12,511 nucleotides of DNA from Burkholderiales bacterium (GCA_947372535.1 CANBUA010000129.1:1-12511); one strand, 5' to 3'; counted from the stretch's first letter, positions 1-7,386 are shown. The notes: a model not told the origin generated them from the sequence alone. Numbers and translations: made by a program.

Positions 1-894
1 CGCGAAAAAGGCCTGCGCCTGGAAGTGCGCAACACCATCCCCGAAAAAGCCTTGCGTGGCGACCCGACCCGCCTGTCCCAGGCGCTGCTCAATTTGCTGG
101 CCAATGCCCTGAAGTTCACGGACCAAGGCAGCATCATCGTCAAGGCCGAGGTGATCGCGCGCGATGTCGATGGCTTGACCGCGCGCTTCGAGATCCACGA
201 CACGGGCGTGGGCATCGAGACCAGCAAACTCACCCGGATTTTCGAGCCCTTCGTGCAGGCCGACGATTCAACCACCCGCCGCTATGGCGGTTCAGGCTTG
301 GGGCTGGCCATCACCAAAAACCTGGTCGACTGCATGGGCGGCCAGATCGATGTGGCCAGCGAAATTGGAAAGGGCAGTATTTTCGGCTTTTGCGTGCGGC
401 TGGAACACGCTACCGTCAACAGCCTCAACCCGTCGTTTGACGGCCACCTAACCGCCATGGCGTCATCCCTCACCACCATGCCTGCTGCCAGCGACTTACT
501 CCGACAGAACCACGGCGGCGCCCGCATCCTGCTGGCCGAGGACCACCCCGTCAACCAGATGCTGGCCACCGAGTTACTGGCCATGGCAGGCTTGAAGGCC
601 GAGGTGGCCAACGATGGCGTGCTGGCGCTGGAGATGGCCCGCCAACGTCAGTACGACCTCATCTTGATGGATGTGCAGATGCCCAACATGGACGGCCTGG
701 CCGCCACGCGCGCCATCCGCCAGGAAAGCCTGAACCAGCAGACCCCCATCCTGGCGATGTCGGCCAGTGTGCTGGCGCAGGAGCAGGCCGCTTGCATCGA
801 GGCCGGCATGAACGGCCACCTGGGCAAGCCCATCGATACCACGGCGCTTTACGACACCCTGCTGAAATGGCTGGGCCAGGGTCAGGCCGGTTGA
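1..894 (+). CDS. Hybrid sensor histidine kinase, C-terminal part (5' truncated)
   Basis: The reading frame is open from base 1, so the N-terminal sensor and the His-containing dimerisation domain lie outside the window. The GTG at 25 is internal, not a start. Seen in the sequence: an HATPase_c domain with N-box (ALLNLLANALKFT, first Asn about residue 31), G1 box (DTGVGIE), F-box (FEPFVQAD) and G2 box (GSGLGLAI). A linker of about 40 residues follows, then a receiver domain beginning RILLAEDHPVNQ. Its phosphoacceptor Asp is in LILMDVQMP (codon 670-672) and its conserved Lys in GKPID (codon 826-828). There is no Hpt domain after the receiver. By family knowledge it autophosphorylates on His and passes phosphate to its own receiver; the input signal cannot be read here. 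It converges on the DHH phosphoesterase gene and overlaps it by 13 bp. It is a different protein from the complete hybrid kinase further right. Confidence 0.95.
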   Translation, partial: REKGLRLEVRNTIPEKALRGDPTRLSQALLNLLANALKFTDQGSIIVKAEVIARDVDGLTARFEIHDTGVGIETSKLTRIFEPFVQADDSTTRRYGGSGLGLAITKNLVDCMGGQIDVASEIGKGSIFGFCVRLEHATVNSLNPSFDGHLTAMASSLTTMPAASDLLRQNHGGARILLAEDHPVNQMLATELLAMAGLKAEVANDGVLALEMARQRQYDLILMDVQMPNMDGLAATRAIRQESLNQQTPILAMSASVLAQEQAACIEAGMNGHLGKPIDTTALYDTLLKWLGQGQAG

Positions 895-1838
895 TCGGGT
901 GACACAGCCGCCAAGGGCACGGCCAGGAACTGGCCAGACAGCAACTCGGGCAGGCGCTCGCGGCCCATTCGGAAACCACAAGCTTGCGGATGCCCGCCAC
1001 CGCCCATGGATTCGGCCAGGGCGATGCCGTTGAAGGTGGGCACGGAACGCAAACTCACTTTGACGACGCCGTCCTTGGACACGCTCCACAGCAATGCGAA
1101 GCTGCCGCACTGCGCCGCCAGGATGTTGCCCACCTCGCTGCTGAAGGCGCCGGGGCAGTTGACCATCAGGCCGCTCTGGCCATTGAAGGTCACGGGCGCG
1201 GCCCCATGGGCGATGTCATTGCACAGGTGCAGGAACTTCTCATTCATGGCCGAGCCGCGCTGGCAGAAGGCCTCGACCTGCTCTGGCGTGAAAGCCGCGA
1301 TCTCGGCCCAGCGCGGGAACTCGTTGGGTTCGAGATCCAAAGCCGACAGGAAGGGAGCGCTTTGCGGGAATTCCCAGGTCCAGAGGTCACGGTCCTGCAC
1401 GAAGCGGATCAGGTCAGGCACGGGCTTGTCTTGCTGGAAGAACTTCCAGGCCAGCATGGCGCCGGACTGGCTCATGTCGAAGTGCACCGCGCCGCAGCGG
1501 CATTGAAACCCGCTGAGTTTGTCGGCCGCACTCTGGTGGTGATCGAGCATCACCAGCTTGGCCGCCTTGGCGTCGATGGCTGCCATCAGCTCGGGCGGGA
1601 AGGAAAAATCGAGGATGTAGACCGCGCGGCCATCCAGAGGCGGCAGGTCCTCGACCTGGCTGACCTTGCCGTGGCTCACGCCCAGGTACTCGCCCTCGCC
1701 TTCGAAGAACAGCCAGGCCGCCAGGGCCGCGCCGAAGCCATCGGGGCATTTGCCGTGGTAGATCACCAGGGGCTGAGGGTCCTGGCGGTCGGGGCGGACG
1801 GCAAGTCCGGGCAGGCTGGTGAAAAGTCCGTGGCTCAT
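882..1838 (-). CDS. DHH-family phosphoesterase (DHH/DHHA1 domains)
   Basis: Predicted protein of 318 aa from the ATG at 1838. A TTG at 1853 would add five residues (MRIET) but has no better ribosome site, so ATG is preferred. DHH-superfamily landmarks in order: motif I as HGKCPDGFGAA (residues 28-38, where the usual first Asp of DxD is Cys), a metal-ligand Asp in ILDFSFPPE (D77), the DHH signature LDHHQS (99-101), a motif IV-like QDRDLW (D149/D151), then a C-terminal DHHA1 domain with MGGGGHPQACGF (278-289). The family comprises Mn-dependent phosphodiesterases and phosphatases acting on oligonucleotides, cyclic dinucleotides or pyrophosphate. Which substrate applies cannot be read from the sequence. 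There is no signal peptide or membrane segment, so it is probably cytoplasmic. It is the last gene of the minus-strand run, 66 bp after the metallophosphoesterase, and its 3' end overlaps the convergent kinase gene. Confidence 0.9.
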   Translation of the reverse strand: MSHGLFTSLPGLAVRPDRQDPQPLVIYHGKCPDGFGAALAAWLFFEGEGEYLGVSHGKVSQVEDLPPLDGRAVYILDFSFPPELMAAIDAKAAKLVMLDHHQSAADKLSGFQCRCGAVHFDMSQSGAMLAWKFFQQDKPVPDLIRFVQDRDLWTWEFPQSAPFLSALDLEPNEFPRWAEIAAFTPEQVEAFCQRGSAMNEKFLHLCNDIAHGAAPVTFNGQSGLMVNCPGAFSSEVGNILAAQCGSFALLWSVSKDGVVKVSLRSVPTFNGIALAESMGGGGHPQACGFRMGRERLPELLSGQFLAVPLAAVSPDQPA

Positions 1839-1904
1839 GGTCTCGATGCGCAAAAAGCAGTAGTCGGCAGGAGCCGCGATGCTAGCGGTTTTGCGCCGCG
1901 GTGA

Positions 1905-3026
1905 TCAGCCGATTTGCGGCACCAGGCGCAAATGCGTGATCTCTGACGGCGCCCCGAAGCGCTTGGGCGGGCCCCAGTAACCCGTGCCCCGGCTGACGTA
2001 GACCCAAAGGTCACGCACCCGGTGCAGGCCGGCCGTGAACGGTTGTTGAAAGCGCACGAACCAGGTCCAGGGCAGGAACTGGCCACCATGCGTGTGGCCC
2101 GAGAGCTGCAAGTCAAAGCCGGCCTGGGCCGCGGCCTCTGCCGTTCGCGGCTGGTGGGCCAGCAGGAGTTTGACGCCCGCATGAAGCGGTGCGCCGGCCA
2201 TGGCGGCCTGCGGATCACTGCGGTGCGAGGGGTCGAAATGGTGAGCGCTGTAATCGGCCACGCCGGCCAGCACAACAGACGCGCCGCCATGGGCCAGCAC
2301 CACGTGCTCGTTCATGAGCACGGTCAGGCGCAGGCGGCGCAACTCGTCGATCCAACTGTGGGCGCCCGAGTAGTACTCGTGGTTGCCGGTCACGAAGAAG
2401 GTGCCGTGGCGCGAGGTCAAACCAGCGAGCGGCGCCACGTGGGGCGCCAGTTCGCGCACGCTGCCATCGACCAAGTCGCCCGTGACGGCCACCATGTCGG
2501 CGCGCAAGGCATTGACCGATTCCACGATGGCTTGCAGGTAGCGGCGCTTGATGGTCGGCCCGACGTGGATGTCGCTGATCTGGGCGATGGAAAAGCCGTG
2601 CAGGGCCGCCGGCAGATCGCGGATCGGTACATCGACCTTGACCACCTTGGCGGTGCGGCGCGCATTGAGGAGGCCGCACAAGGTGATCAGCAAGGCCAGA
2701 GGCAGAACCCACATTGAATTCAAAGCAGGGAGCACACCCAGGCCTACCAGCACCAGCTTGAGCACGGCTTGGATCAGCGTCAGCACCATCACCGAGGAAA
2801 ACAGGCCCATCAGGCCCATGCCCAGCCAGGACAAGGCCTGCGCCAGCCGATGCCCGTGGGCCCCGCGCCAGATCAAGGCGGCCGGAATCAAGGTGGCCGA
2901 CAGGATCAGCCCGCCCAGCGCCAGGCCCTGAGCCCACGCCCAAGGCTGCAGATCGGGCAACAAGGCCCAACCCACCAGGAAGTGAAGCAGCGCCGACAGC
3001 GCCAATAACGTCGTGATGGTCCTCAT
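1905..3026 (-). CDS. Membrane-anchored metallophosphoesterase (YkuE/YaeI-like)
   Basis: 373 aa, ATG start. The first 120 or so residues hold about four hydrophobic segments (roughly 4-24, 31-53, 62-100 and 104-120). A calcineurin-like metallophosphoesterase domain follows, with the full set of metal-binding motifs: SDIHVG (151-156), GDLVDG (183-188), GNHEYY (214-219), AHQP (H291) and SGHTHGGQ (309-316). Proteins of this layout are usually annotated as metallophosphoesterases related to YkuE/YaeI; some members act on lipid-linked phosphate or pyrophosphate substrates such as UDP-diacylglucosamine. The membrane anchor fits a lipid or envelope substrate, but the substrate is not determined. No clear Shine-Dalgarno sequence precedes the start. 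The gene lies 37 bp after the ProQ-domain gene and 66 bp before the DHH gene on the same strand, so co-transcription is plausible. Confidence 0.92.
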   Translation of the reverse strand: MRTITTLLALSALLHFLVGWALLPDLQPWAWAQGLALGGLILSATLIPAALIWRGAHGHRLAQALSWLGMGLMGLFSSVMVLTLIQAVLKLVLVGLGVLPALNSMWVLPLALLITLCGLLNARRTAKVVKVDVPIRDLPAALHGFSIAQISDIHVGPTIKRRYLQAIVESVNALRADMVAVTGDLVDGSVRELAPHVAPLAGLTSRHGTFFVTGNHEYYSGAHSWIDELRRLRLTVLMNEHVVLAHGGASVVLAGVADYSAHHFDPSHRSDPQAAMAGAPLHAGVKLLLAHQPRTAEAAAQAGFDLQLSGHTHGGQFLPWTWFVRFQQPFTAGLHRVRDLWVYVSRGTGYWGPPKRFGAPSEITHLRLVPQIG

Positions 3027-3063
3027 GGGCCATCAGTTGAGGTGCTTCTGCGCGATTTCAAGC

Positions 3064-3846
3064 TCAGGCTTGTTCTTTGGCCGGCGGCTTCGGCGGACGA
3101 GGCCCTCCCGCGTGCGCCGGACGGCCGGCCCGGTCGCCACCGCGATCATTGCGATCGCCCTGGGGACGCCGCTGCTGCGGGCGGTCCGAGCCACCCCGGT
3201 CGCGGTCACCACCACCACGCTCAGGGCGTTGGCGGTGCATGGGGCGCTCGGCCGGAGCCTGAGCGGCTTCCTGGCGAGCCTGCGCGAGCAGCCCATCCAA
3301 GGCCTCAGGCGCCACGCCCTTGAGCGCGCAGAAATTGGCCGGCGTCAGTGTGGTGCGCTCGAAATCACGCAGCAGGCTGGCCCGCTGGCGTTGTTCCTGC
3401 TCTTGCTCGACGCGCTTGGCGTTCTGGCGCTCGCGGCGGCGCGCCAGTTCTTCGACCGCCACCTGGCGGTGCTCGTCCGACAACTCGGCCGCCGGTGCGC
3501 CATCGAGGTCGAAGCGGTGCGTGGCCTTGCTCACGGCAATCAGGTAACCGGTACCGCCGGTGTAGCGGCGCAGGAAGGCCGACAGCACCGGCTTGGTGAA
3601 CTGGCCGGGTGCTCGCTCCTGGATGTCGGCCTGGATGCGCAACTTCAGGGGCTTGGGGCTGCCAGTGAACAGCGCCGGGAACAACTGCTTGAGTTGGCTG
3701 GCGCAGGCCTCGGGCGTCATGGGAGCGGCAGCGACCGGTGCGGCGGCCACCGTTACATCAGCCGCCGGTGCGGAGACCACGGATGCATCAGCAGTTTCCG
3801 GCGTAGGAGCCGCATCCGGCGTGGGCGTGAGAGGCGTCGAGGACAT
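3064..3846 (-). CDS. ProQ/FINO-domain RNA-binding protein with Arg/Gly-rich tail
   Basis: 260 aa from the ATG at 3846. An in-frame extension up to 4035 would run far into the upstream gene and has unrelated composition, so it was not used. Residues 1-45 are an Ala/Pro/Thr-rich, probably disordered leader. Residues about 46-165 are a ProQ/FinO domain, recognisable from QLKQLFPALF, PLKLRIQADI, LSAFLRRYTGGTGYL and RFDLDG. An Arg/Glu/Gln-rich stretch, possibly helical or coiled coil, covers about 130-160. The last 60 residues are Arg-, Gly- and Pro-rich with RGG-like pieces (ERGGGDRDRGG, DRNDRGGDRAGRP), typical of disordered RNA-binding tails. The family binds structured RNAs and acts as small-RNA chaperones in the cytoplasm. 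The gene starts 65 bp after CS-like 2 and precedes the metallophosphoesterase by 37 bp. Target RNAs cannot be inferred. Confidence 0.9.
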   Translation of the reverse strand: MSSTPLTPTPDAAPTPETADASVVSAPAADVTVAAAPVAAAPMTPEACASQLKQLFPALFTGSPKPLKLRIQADIQERAPGQFTKPVLSAFLRRYTGGTGYLIAVSKATHRFDLDGAPAAELSDEHRQVAVEELARRRERQNAKRVEQEQEQRQRASLLRDFERTTLTPANFCALKGVAPEALDGLLAQARQEAAQAPAERPMHRQRPERGGGDRDRGGSDRPQQRRPQGDRNDRGGDRAGRPAHAGGPRPPKPPAKEQA

Positions 3847-3911
3847 GAATGGAGCAGCGGACAAAGAAGAAGAGCGCGATTGTGCCCCCGATGGCCGCAC
3901 TTGGCGCCCCC

Positions 3912-4724
3912 CTAGGTCCATGCTCGCTTGCCCACCCCCGTGTAGTTGACGCCCGAACAAGGCGTGGCGAAGACGGCGCCGGCCGGTTTTTCCAGCCCCT
4001 CCAGGTAGCAAGGCAGCATGCCGGCCAGGAAACAAGGGAAGAAAAACAGGCTGAACTCTCTAGGCGAGAAGCCAAAATCGGCCCCAAACGCCGAGACCAG
4101 CGCACCCAGGTTCAAGCGCAAAGGCCGGCCCTGGCCGCGCAAGCAGCGCTCGATCTCGAAAGCCAGGCTGACGTGTGGGCCCTCGGCCTGGCCCAGCTCA
4201 CGCGCCCTGGTCATGGTGGGCGCGATGCGTTCGTCGTGCATGGCCAACGGGCGGCCATAGCCAGGCAGCTTGCCGCATTCACGTTCATAACGGGCCAGGC
4301 ACTCGGCCAGTGGCTCGCCCGCCTGGGTTTCGGCCCGCATGCGCCAGAAAAACGCCAGCGCCTTGTGCTCGTTGCGACGGCCGTAGATGGTCGCCTCCGA
4401 GACTGCGTTGGCCGCCGCGATGGCCACCGTCGGCGTGCTGCGCGTACTGCCGGCCAGGGCGGCGATGCGGTTGTTCCAGATACGGGCATCGGGGTAGCTG
4501 GTCATCACCCAGATCGACTCGATCATCTCGGCCTGGGCCTTGGACAGGCGCTTGGCGTTGACGCTGAAGCCATAGAGCTCGACCCAGCTCAAATCCTTCA
4601 AAGGCGACTGGTGCAGGTCATGACCACGAAAGACCGCGCGATCGCCCGGAAAGGCCCCGCCCACCCGGGTCGGGAAGACATCGCCCGCATGGGCGCTCAA
4701 GGGATGCTCGTTGGTCATGGTCAT
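3912..4724 (-). CDS. Citrate-synthase-fold protein 2 (CS-like 2), catalytic residues apparently replaced
   Basis: 270 aa. The start is the ATG at 4724, which overlaps the TGA of the preceding gene (ATGA, 4721-4724); a second ATG at 4718 is a possible alternative. The upstream extension of this frame overlaps CS-like 1 and is not coding. Citrate synthase / citryl-CoA lyase landmarks: VFRGHDLHQ and SWVELYGF near the N-terminus; a helix pair leading to EATIYGRRNE (110-119), where family members have a GPLHGGA-like motif; LPGYGRP (153-159) in place of PGFGHP; RLNLGALVSAFG (203-214) in place of PNVD; and a C-terminal Tyr-Gly motif NYTGVGKR. By eye the catalytic His, His and Asp are Tyr114, Arg158 and Gly207. 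At about 270 aa it is shorter than typical citrate synthase (about 370-430) and close to the compact citryl-CoA-lyase-type proteins. It could be a non-catalytic partner of CS-like 1 or an enzyme with different chemistry. Confidence 0.85.
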   Translation of the reverse strand: MTMTNEHPLSAHAGDVFPTRVGGAFPGDRAVFRGHDLHQSPLKDLSWVELYGFSVNAKRLSKAQAEMIESIWVMTSYPDARIWNNRIAALAGSTRSTPTVAIAAANAVSEATIYGRRNEHKALAFFWRMRAETQAGEPLAECLARYERECGKLPGYGRPLAMHDERIAPTMTRARELGQAEGPHVSLAFEIERCLRGQGRPLRLNLGALVSAFGADFGFSPREFSLFFFPCFLAGMLPCYLEGLEKPAGAVFATPCSGVNYTGVGKRAWT

Positions 4725-5518
4725 GGCGCCACCTCGGTGCGTCCGGGGTCGTCCTGGAGATCCAGTGGCGGAAACGGGAACTGCTTGAAGCCCAGCGCAG
4801 ATTGCTCCAGCGCGTGGGCCGCCGCGCCGGGCAGCCGAAGGATGAGGTGCAGCATCTCGCCCTGCGCCGGACTCATGCCCAGGTCGCACAAAGCCGCCGC
4901 CACCACGCCCGTCATGGCCAGCGGTCGGCCAGCGGCTTGCTCCATCGGCAGACGCTGCTCGTGCAGCCAGCTCAAATGCGTGCCAGGGCTGATGGCCGCC
5001 AGACGCGCCAAGGCTTGGCGCACCACGGTGCTGGCCGCCGCCGCATGGGGCTCGAAGCCGGGCGCATGGCTCACCGCCGGCCAGACATCGGGCTGGGGCT
5101 CGGGGCGGTTGATCAAAGCTTGCCAATGCGTCTGCCAGGCAGACACCTGCTCGCCGCATTGCTGCCAGCCCTGCATGGCCAGGAAAACCTCGCGTGCGCC
5201 ACCGCACTGCCCAGCCCCGACACCCAGCGCCGCCATCAAGGTGGAAGCAGCGGTCGAGCCGCCCACGCCACCGCACATGGCCGCGTGCACAGCCGGATCG
5301 CGCGGCCCCGGATTGGCCAGGGCCACGGCCAGTGCATCGAGCAAAGCCGCTTGCGCCGCATCGGGTGCCTCGCCACGGAACAACAGGAAGATCATGTCAG
5401 CCCAGCGCGCGCGGCCCAGCATCTGGCCGAACACGTCGTAACCATGGCAATGCGCGGCACGCGTGGCAAAAGGATCGCTGGGCTCGGGCGCTTCCAGCCA
5501 GATGCTCGTCTGGATCAT
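4721..5518 (-). CDS. Citrate-synthase-fold protein 1 (CS-like 1), divergent active site
   Basis: 265 aa. The ATG at 5518 overlaps the TGA of the ThDP enzyme gene (ATGA, 5515-5518), which fixes the start; the same arrangement joins its 3' end to CS-like 2. Citrate synthase superfamily landmarks: the N-terminal stretch RWADMIFLLFRGEAP (38-52) followed by ALLDALAVALA; GAGQCGGARE (101-110), matching the GPxHGGAxE motif with Cys105 at the catalytic His position; HAPGFEPH (151-158), matching PGFGHPxH but altered; and a C-terminal helix with PGAAAHALEQ (230-239), typical of the family. Where the family has NVD, this protein has AMTG (201-204), so the catalytic Asp appears to be Thr203. His158 might stand in for the second catalytic His after a one-residue shift. 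No signal peptide; presumably cytoplasmic. Function is unassigned: it is probably a partner of CS-like 2 and of the ThDP enzyme. An automated label of citryl-CoA lyase would be an over-call. Confidence 0.87.
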   Translation of the reverse strand: MIQTSIWLEAPEPSDPFATRAAHCHGYDVFGQMLGRARWADMIFLLFRGEAPDAAQAALLDALAVALANPGPRDPAVHAAMCGGVGGSTAASTLMAALGVGAGQCGGAREVFLAMQGWQQCGEQVSAWQTHWQALINRPEPQPDVWPAVSHAPGFEPHAAAASTVVRQALARLAAISPGTHLSWLHEQRLPMEQAAGRPLAMTGVVAAALCDLGMSPAQGEMLHLILRLPGAAAHALEQSALGFKQFPFPPLDLQDDPGRTEVAP

Positions 5519-7386
5519 CGGGACACCGTGTCCAGCGTCTGCATGCGCAGGCCCATGGGCGGCACTTCCTCGGGGTCGATGCGCACATCGAGCAAGGTGG
5601 GGCCGCATCGCTGCAAGATGGCGTCCATGTCCAGCCGCGCGAAGTCCTCGGCCGACTCGACCACATGCGCCGCGATGCCCATGGCCTTGGCCATCAGGCT
5701 GTAGTCGATGCGAGGCAGCTCGAAGGCCACCTGCTCGGCGCCCGCCAGGCGCTGGCCATGCTTGACCATGCCCAAGGCCGCATCGTTGAGGATCACGAAG
5801 ATCACCGTCAATTGCTCCTGTGCCGCCACCGTGATTTCCTGGCCGTTCATGAGGTAGCTGCCATCGCCCGTGATGCACACGACCGGGCAGGCCGGCTTGG
5901 CCCGCGCGATGCCCACGGCCGCACCGATGGCCCAGCCCATGGGGGCAAAGTCCATCAGCACCCTCAGCCATCCCGCGTGATCCAGGCGGCGTTCGGCCAG
6001 GGGCAGGCCGGCCGGCGATGGCGGCAACGCCTGAGCGCCCGGCCCGCTGGGCACCGAGATCAGGTTGCCGCGCCGGTTGCGCAACTCCAGGTAATGGATG
6101 GCCCAGGCCGTGCTGTTACCGGCATCGGCCACGAAGCGCGTGGTCGGCGGGAAGCGCTTGGACAACTCGGCCATCAAGCGCTGCGGCTTGATGCAGTCAC
6201 TCACCTCGGGCGATGAATCGCCCTCCCAGCCACGCGGCGTGGTCGGCAATTCGGCGCGTTTGGCCGGCAGGACATCGCCGATGTGCTGCAACAGACGCTC
6301 GAACACAGTGCGCAGGTGGCCCAGCACGTGCAACTTGGCCATGGGCGAGGTCATGAAGTGCGCCTCCACCGAATCCACGTGGATCAGGTGGTTGTTGAGC
6401 ACTGCATCGCTCCAGGCTGCGCTGGTCCATTCGCCCAGCATGGTGCCCACGGCCACCGTCAGGTCGGTGCCCCCGCCGAGGGCCTGTGCGGCCGAGGCGT
6501 GCCCGGCGAAGCCGAACACACCGCGATAAAGGCGGTGATATGGGTTGACGAGACCCTTGGCATCGGGGGTCGTGACGAAAGGGATGCCCAGGCGCTCGGC
6601 CACGCTCATGATGAGGTCGATGGCCTCACCGCAGGCAGCCCCGACGAGCAACACAGGCTGTTCGCTGGCTTGCAGGCATTCCCCGAGCACAGAAACAGCA
6701 CGCTCATCAAGCGAGGTCGGCCGCCTCAAGAGCGCCTCGACCTGGGCACGGTCATAGCGACGCACCAGCGGGCTGCGCAGCACGTCCACCGGGATGGACA
6801 AATGCACAGGCCCGGGGGGCGGTAGCTGCGAGCGCATCAGCGCGCTGACCAGCTTGTGCTCGAGCTGATCGACATGGGAGACCAGGGTGTTGTAGCGCGT
6901 GCAGTGTTGGAACATGCCCACAGTGTTGACACCTGTGCAAGCCGATTCCTGCAGGGCTCGGCGCCCAAACAGCGGCAGGCTGGGCTGACCCGTGATGGCC
7001 AGCAAGGGCACGCCATTGTCATAGGCGCAAGCCACGCCCGTGAGCAAGTTGGTGGCACCCGGCCCCGAGGTGGCCACGCACACGCCCAGGCGGCCCGTTT
7101 CGCGGGCATAACCATCGGCCATGAAGGCCGCGCCTGCCTCATGGCGGGCGACCACAGGTCGAGGGCCGCCCCGCGCCATGCTGCGCGAGAGGGCGTTGTA
7201 AAGCGGCTCGATGGCGCCGCCCGGCACGCCGAACACATATTCGACGCCAAGGGCTTCAAGGTAAGAGACGATGAGTTCGGCTGCATCCAGCGGCTCGCTT
7301 GAGCCTTGGATGCCTGGCATGTCCTGCCATTGAGACGCAGTGGTGTACTTCACGATTGAGCTGACTTCCGGTGCAGATCCGGGCAT
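5515..7386 (-). CDS. ThDP-dependent acetolactate-synthase-like enzyme
   Basis: 623 aa from the ATG at 7386; a second candidate start is the ATG at 7320 (MPGIQGSS, 601 aa), and neither has a convincing Shine-Dalgarno. Domain order is that of acetolactate synthase / benzoylformate decarboxylase enzymes. The N-terminal Pyr domain has VFGVPGGAIEPLYNAL (51-66), the catalytic Glu in RHEAGAAFMADGYAR (E83) and TSGPGATNLLTGVACAYDN. A central domain covers about 225-375. The C-terminal PP domain has FAPMGWAIGAAVG and the Mg/ThDP motif GDGSYLMNG (507-515) to ND (534-535). Glu83 separates it from glyoxylate carboligase, which lacks it. A Pro/Ala-rich insert of about 25 residues (446-470) sits before the PP domain. 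Its reaction would be decarboxylation of a 2-oxo acid with ligation or acyl transfer; the substrate is unknown. It heads a coupled operon with two citrate-synthase-like genes, which is not the context of a housekeeping IlvB (no small regulatory subunit, no ilvC). Confidence 0.9.
   Translation of the reverse strand: MPGSAPEVSSIVKYTTASQWQDMPGIQGSSEPLDAAELIVSYLEALGVEYVFGVPGGAIEPLYNALSRSMARGGPRPVVARHEAGAAFMADGYARETGRLGVCVATSGPGATNLLTGVACAYDNGVPLLAITGQPSLPLFGRRALQESACTGVNTVGMFQHCTRYNTLVSHVDQLEHKLVSALMRSQLPPPGPVHLSIPVDVLRSPLVRRYDRAQVEALLRRPTSLDERAVSVLGECLQASEQPVLLVGAACGEAIDLIMSVAERLGIPFVTTPDAKGLVNPYHRLYRGVFGFAGHASAAQALGGGTDLTVAVGTMLGEWTSAAWSDAVLNNHLIHVDSVEAHFMTSPMAKLHVLGHLRTVFERLLQHIGDVLPAKRAELPTTPRGWEGDSSPEVSDCIKPQRLMAELSKRFPPTTRFVADAGNSTAWAIHYLELRNRRGNLISVPSGPGAQALPPSPAGLPLAERRLDHAGWLRVLMDFAPMGWAIGAAVGIARAKPACPVVCITGDGSYLMNGQEITVAAQEQLTVIFVILNDAALGMVKHGQRLAGAEQVAFELPRIDYSLMAKAMGIAAHVVESAEDFARLDMDAILQRCGPTLLDVRIDPEEVPPMGLRMQTLDTVSR

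Noticed and set aside
984..1904. A 306-codon + strand open frame opposite the DHH phosphoesterase
   Set aside because: No domain motif, rich in His/Gln/Ala/Gly as expected of an antisense shadow; the minus strand has clear DHH and DHHA1 signatures.
3847..4035. N-terminal extension of the ProQ-domain protein to an ATG at 4035
   Set aside because: It would overlap the end of CS-like 2 by more than 120 bases, and its composition is unlike the rest; the ATG at 3846 begins a normal leader.
3849..5441. A 530-codon open frame on the + strand opposite the two CS-like genes
   Set aside because: Composition is low-complexity and shows no family motif. The opposite strand carries two recognisable genes with exact ATGA junctions; long antisense frames are expected at this GC content.
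3912..5518. CS-like 1 and CS-like 2 as one citrate synthase split by a frameshift
   Set aside because: Each protein separately spans N-terminal to C-terminal landmarks of the fold (an HGGA-like site, a PGFGHP-like site and the C-terminal helix), and the junction is a clean ATGA overlap. They are two paralogous genes.
5515..7386. Calling the ThDP enzyme IlvB or glyoxylate carboligase
   Set aside because: No ilvN/ilvC neighbour argues against IlvB; the retained catalytic Glu (E83) argues against glyoxylate carboligase. Only the family-level call is supported.
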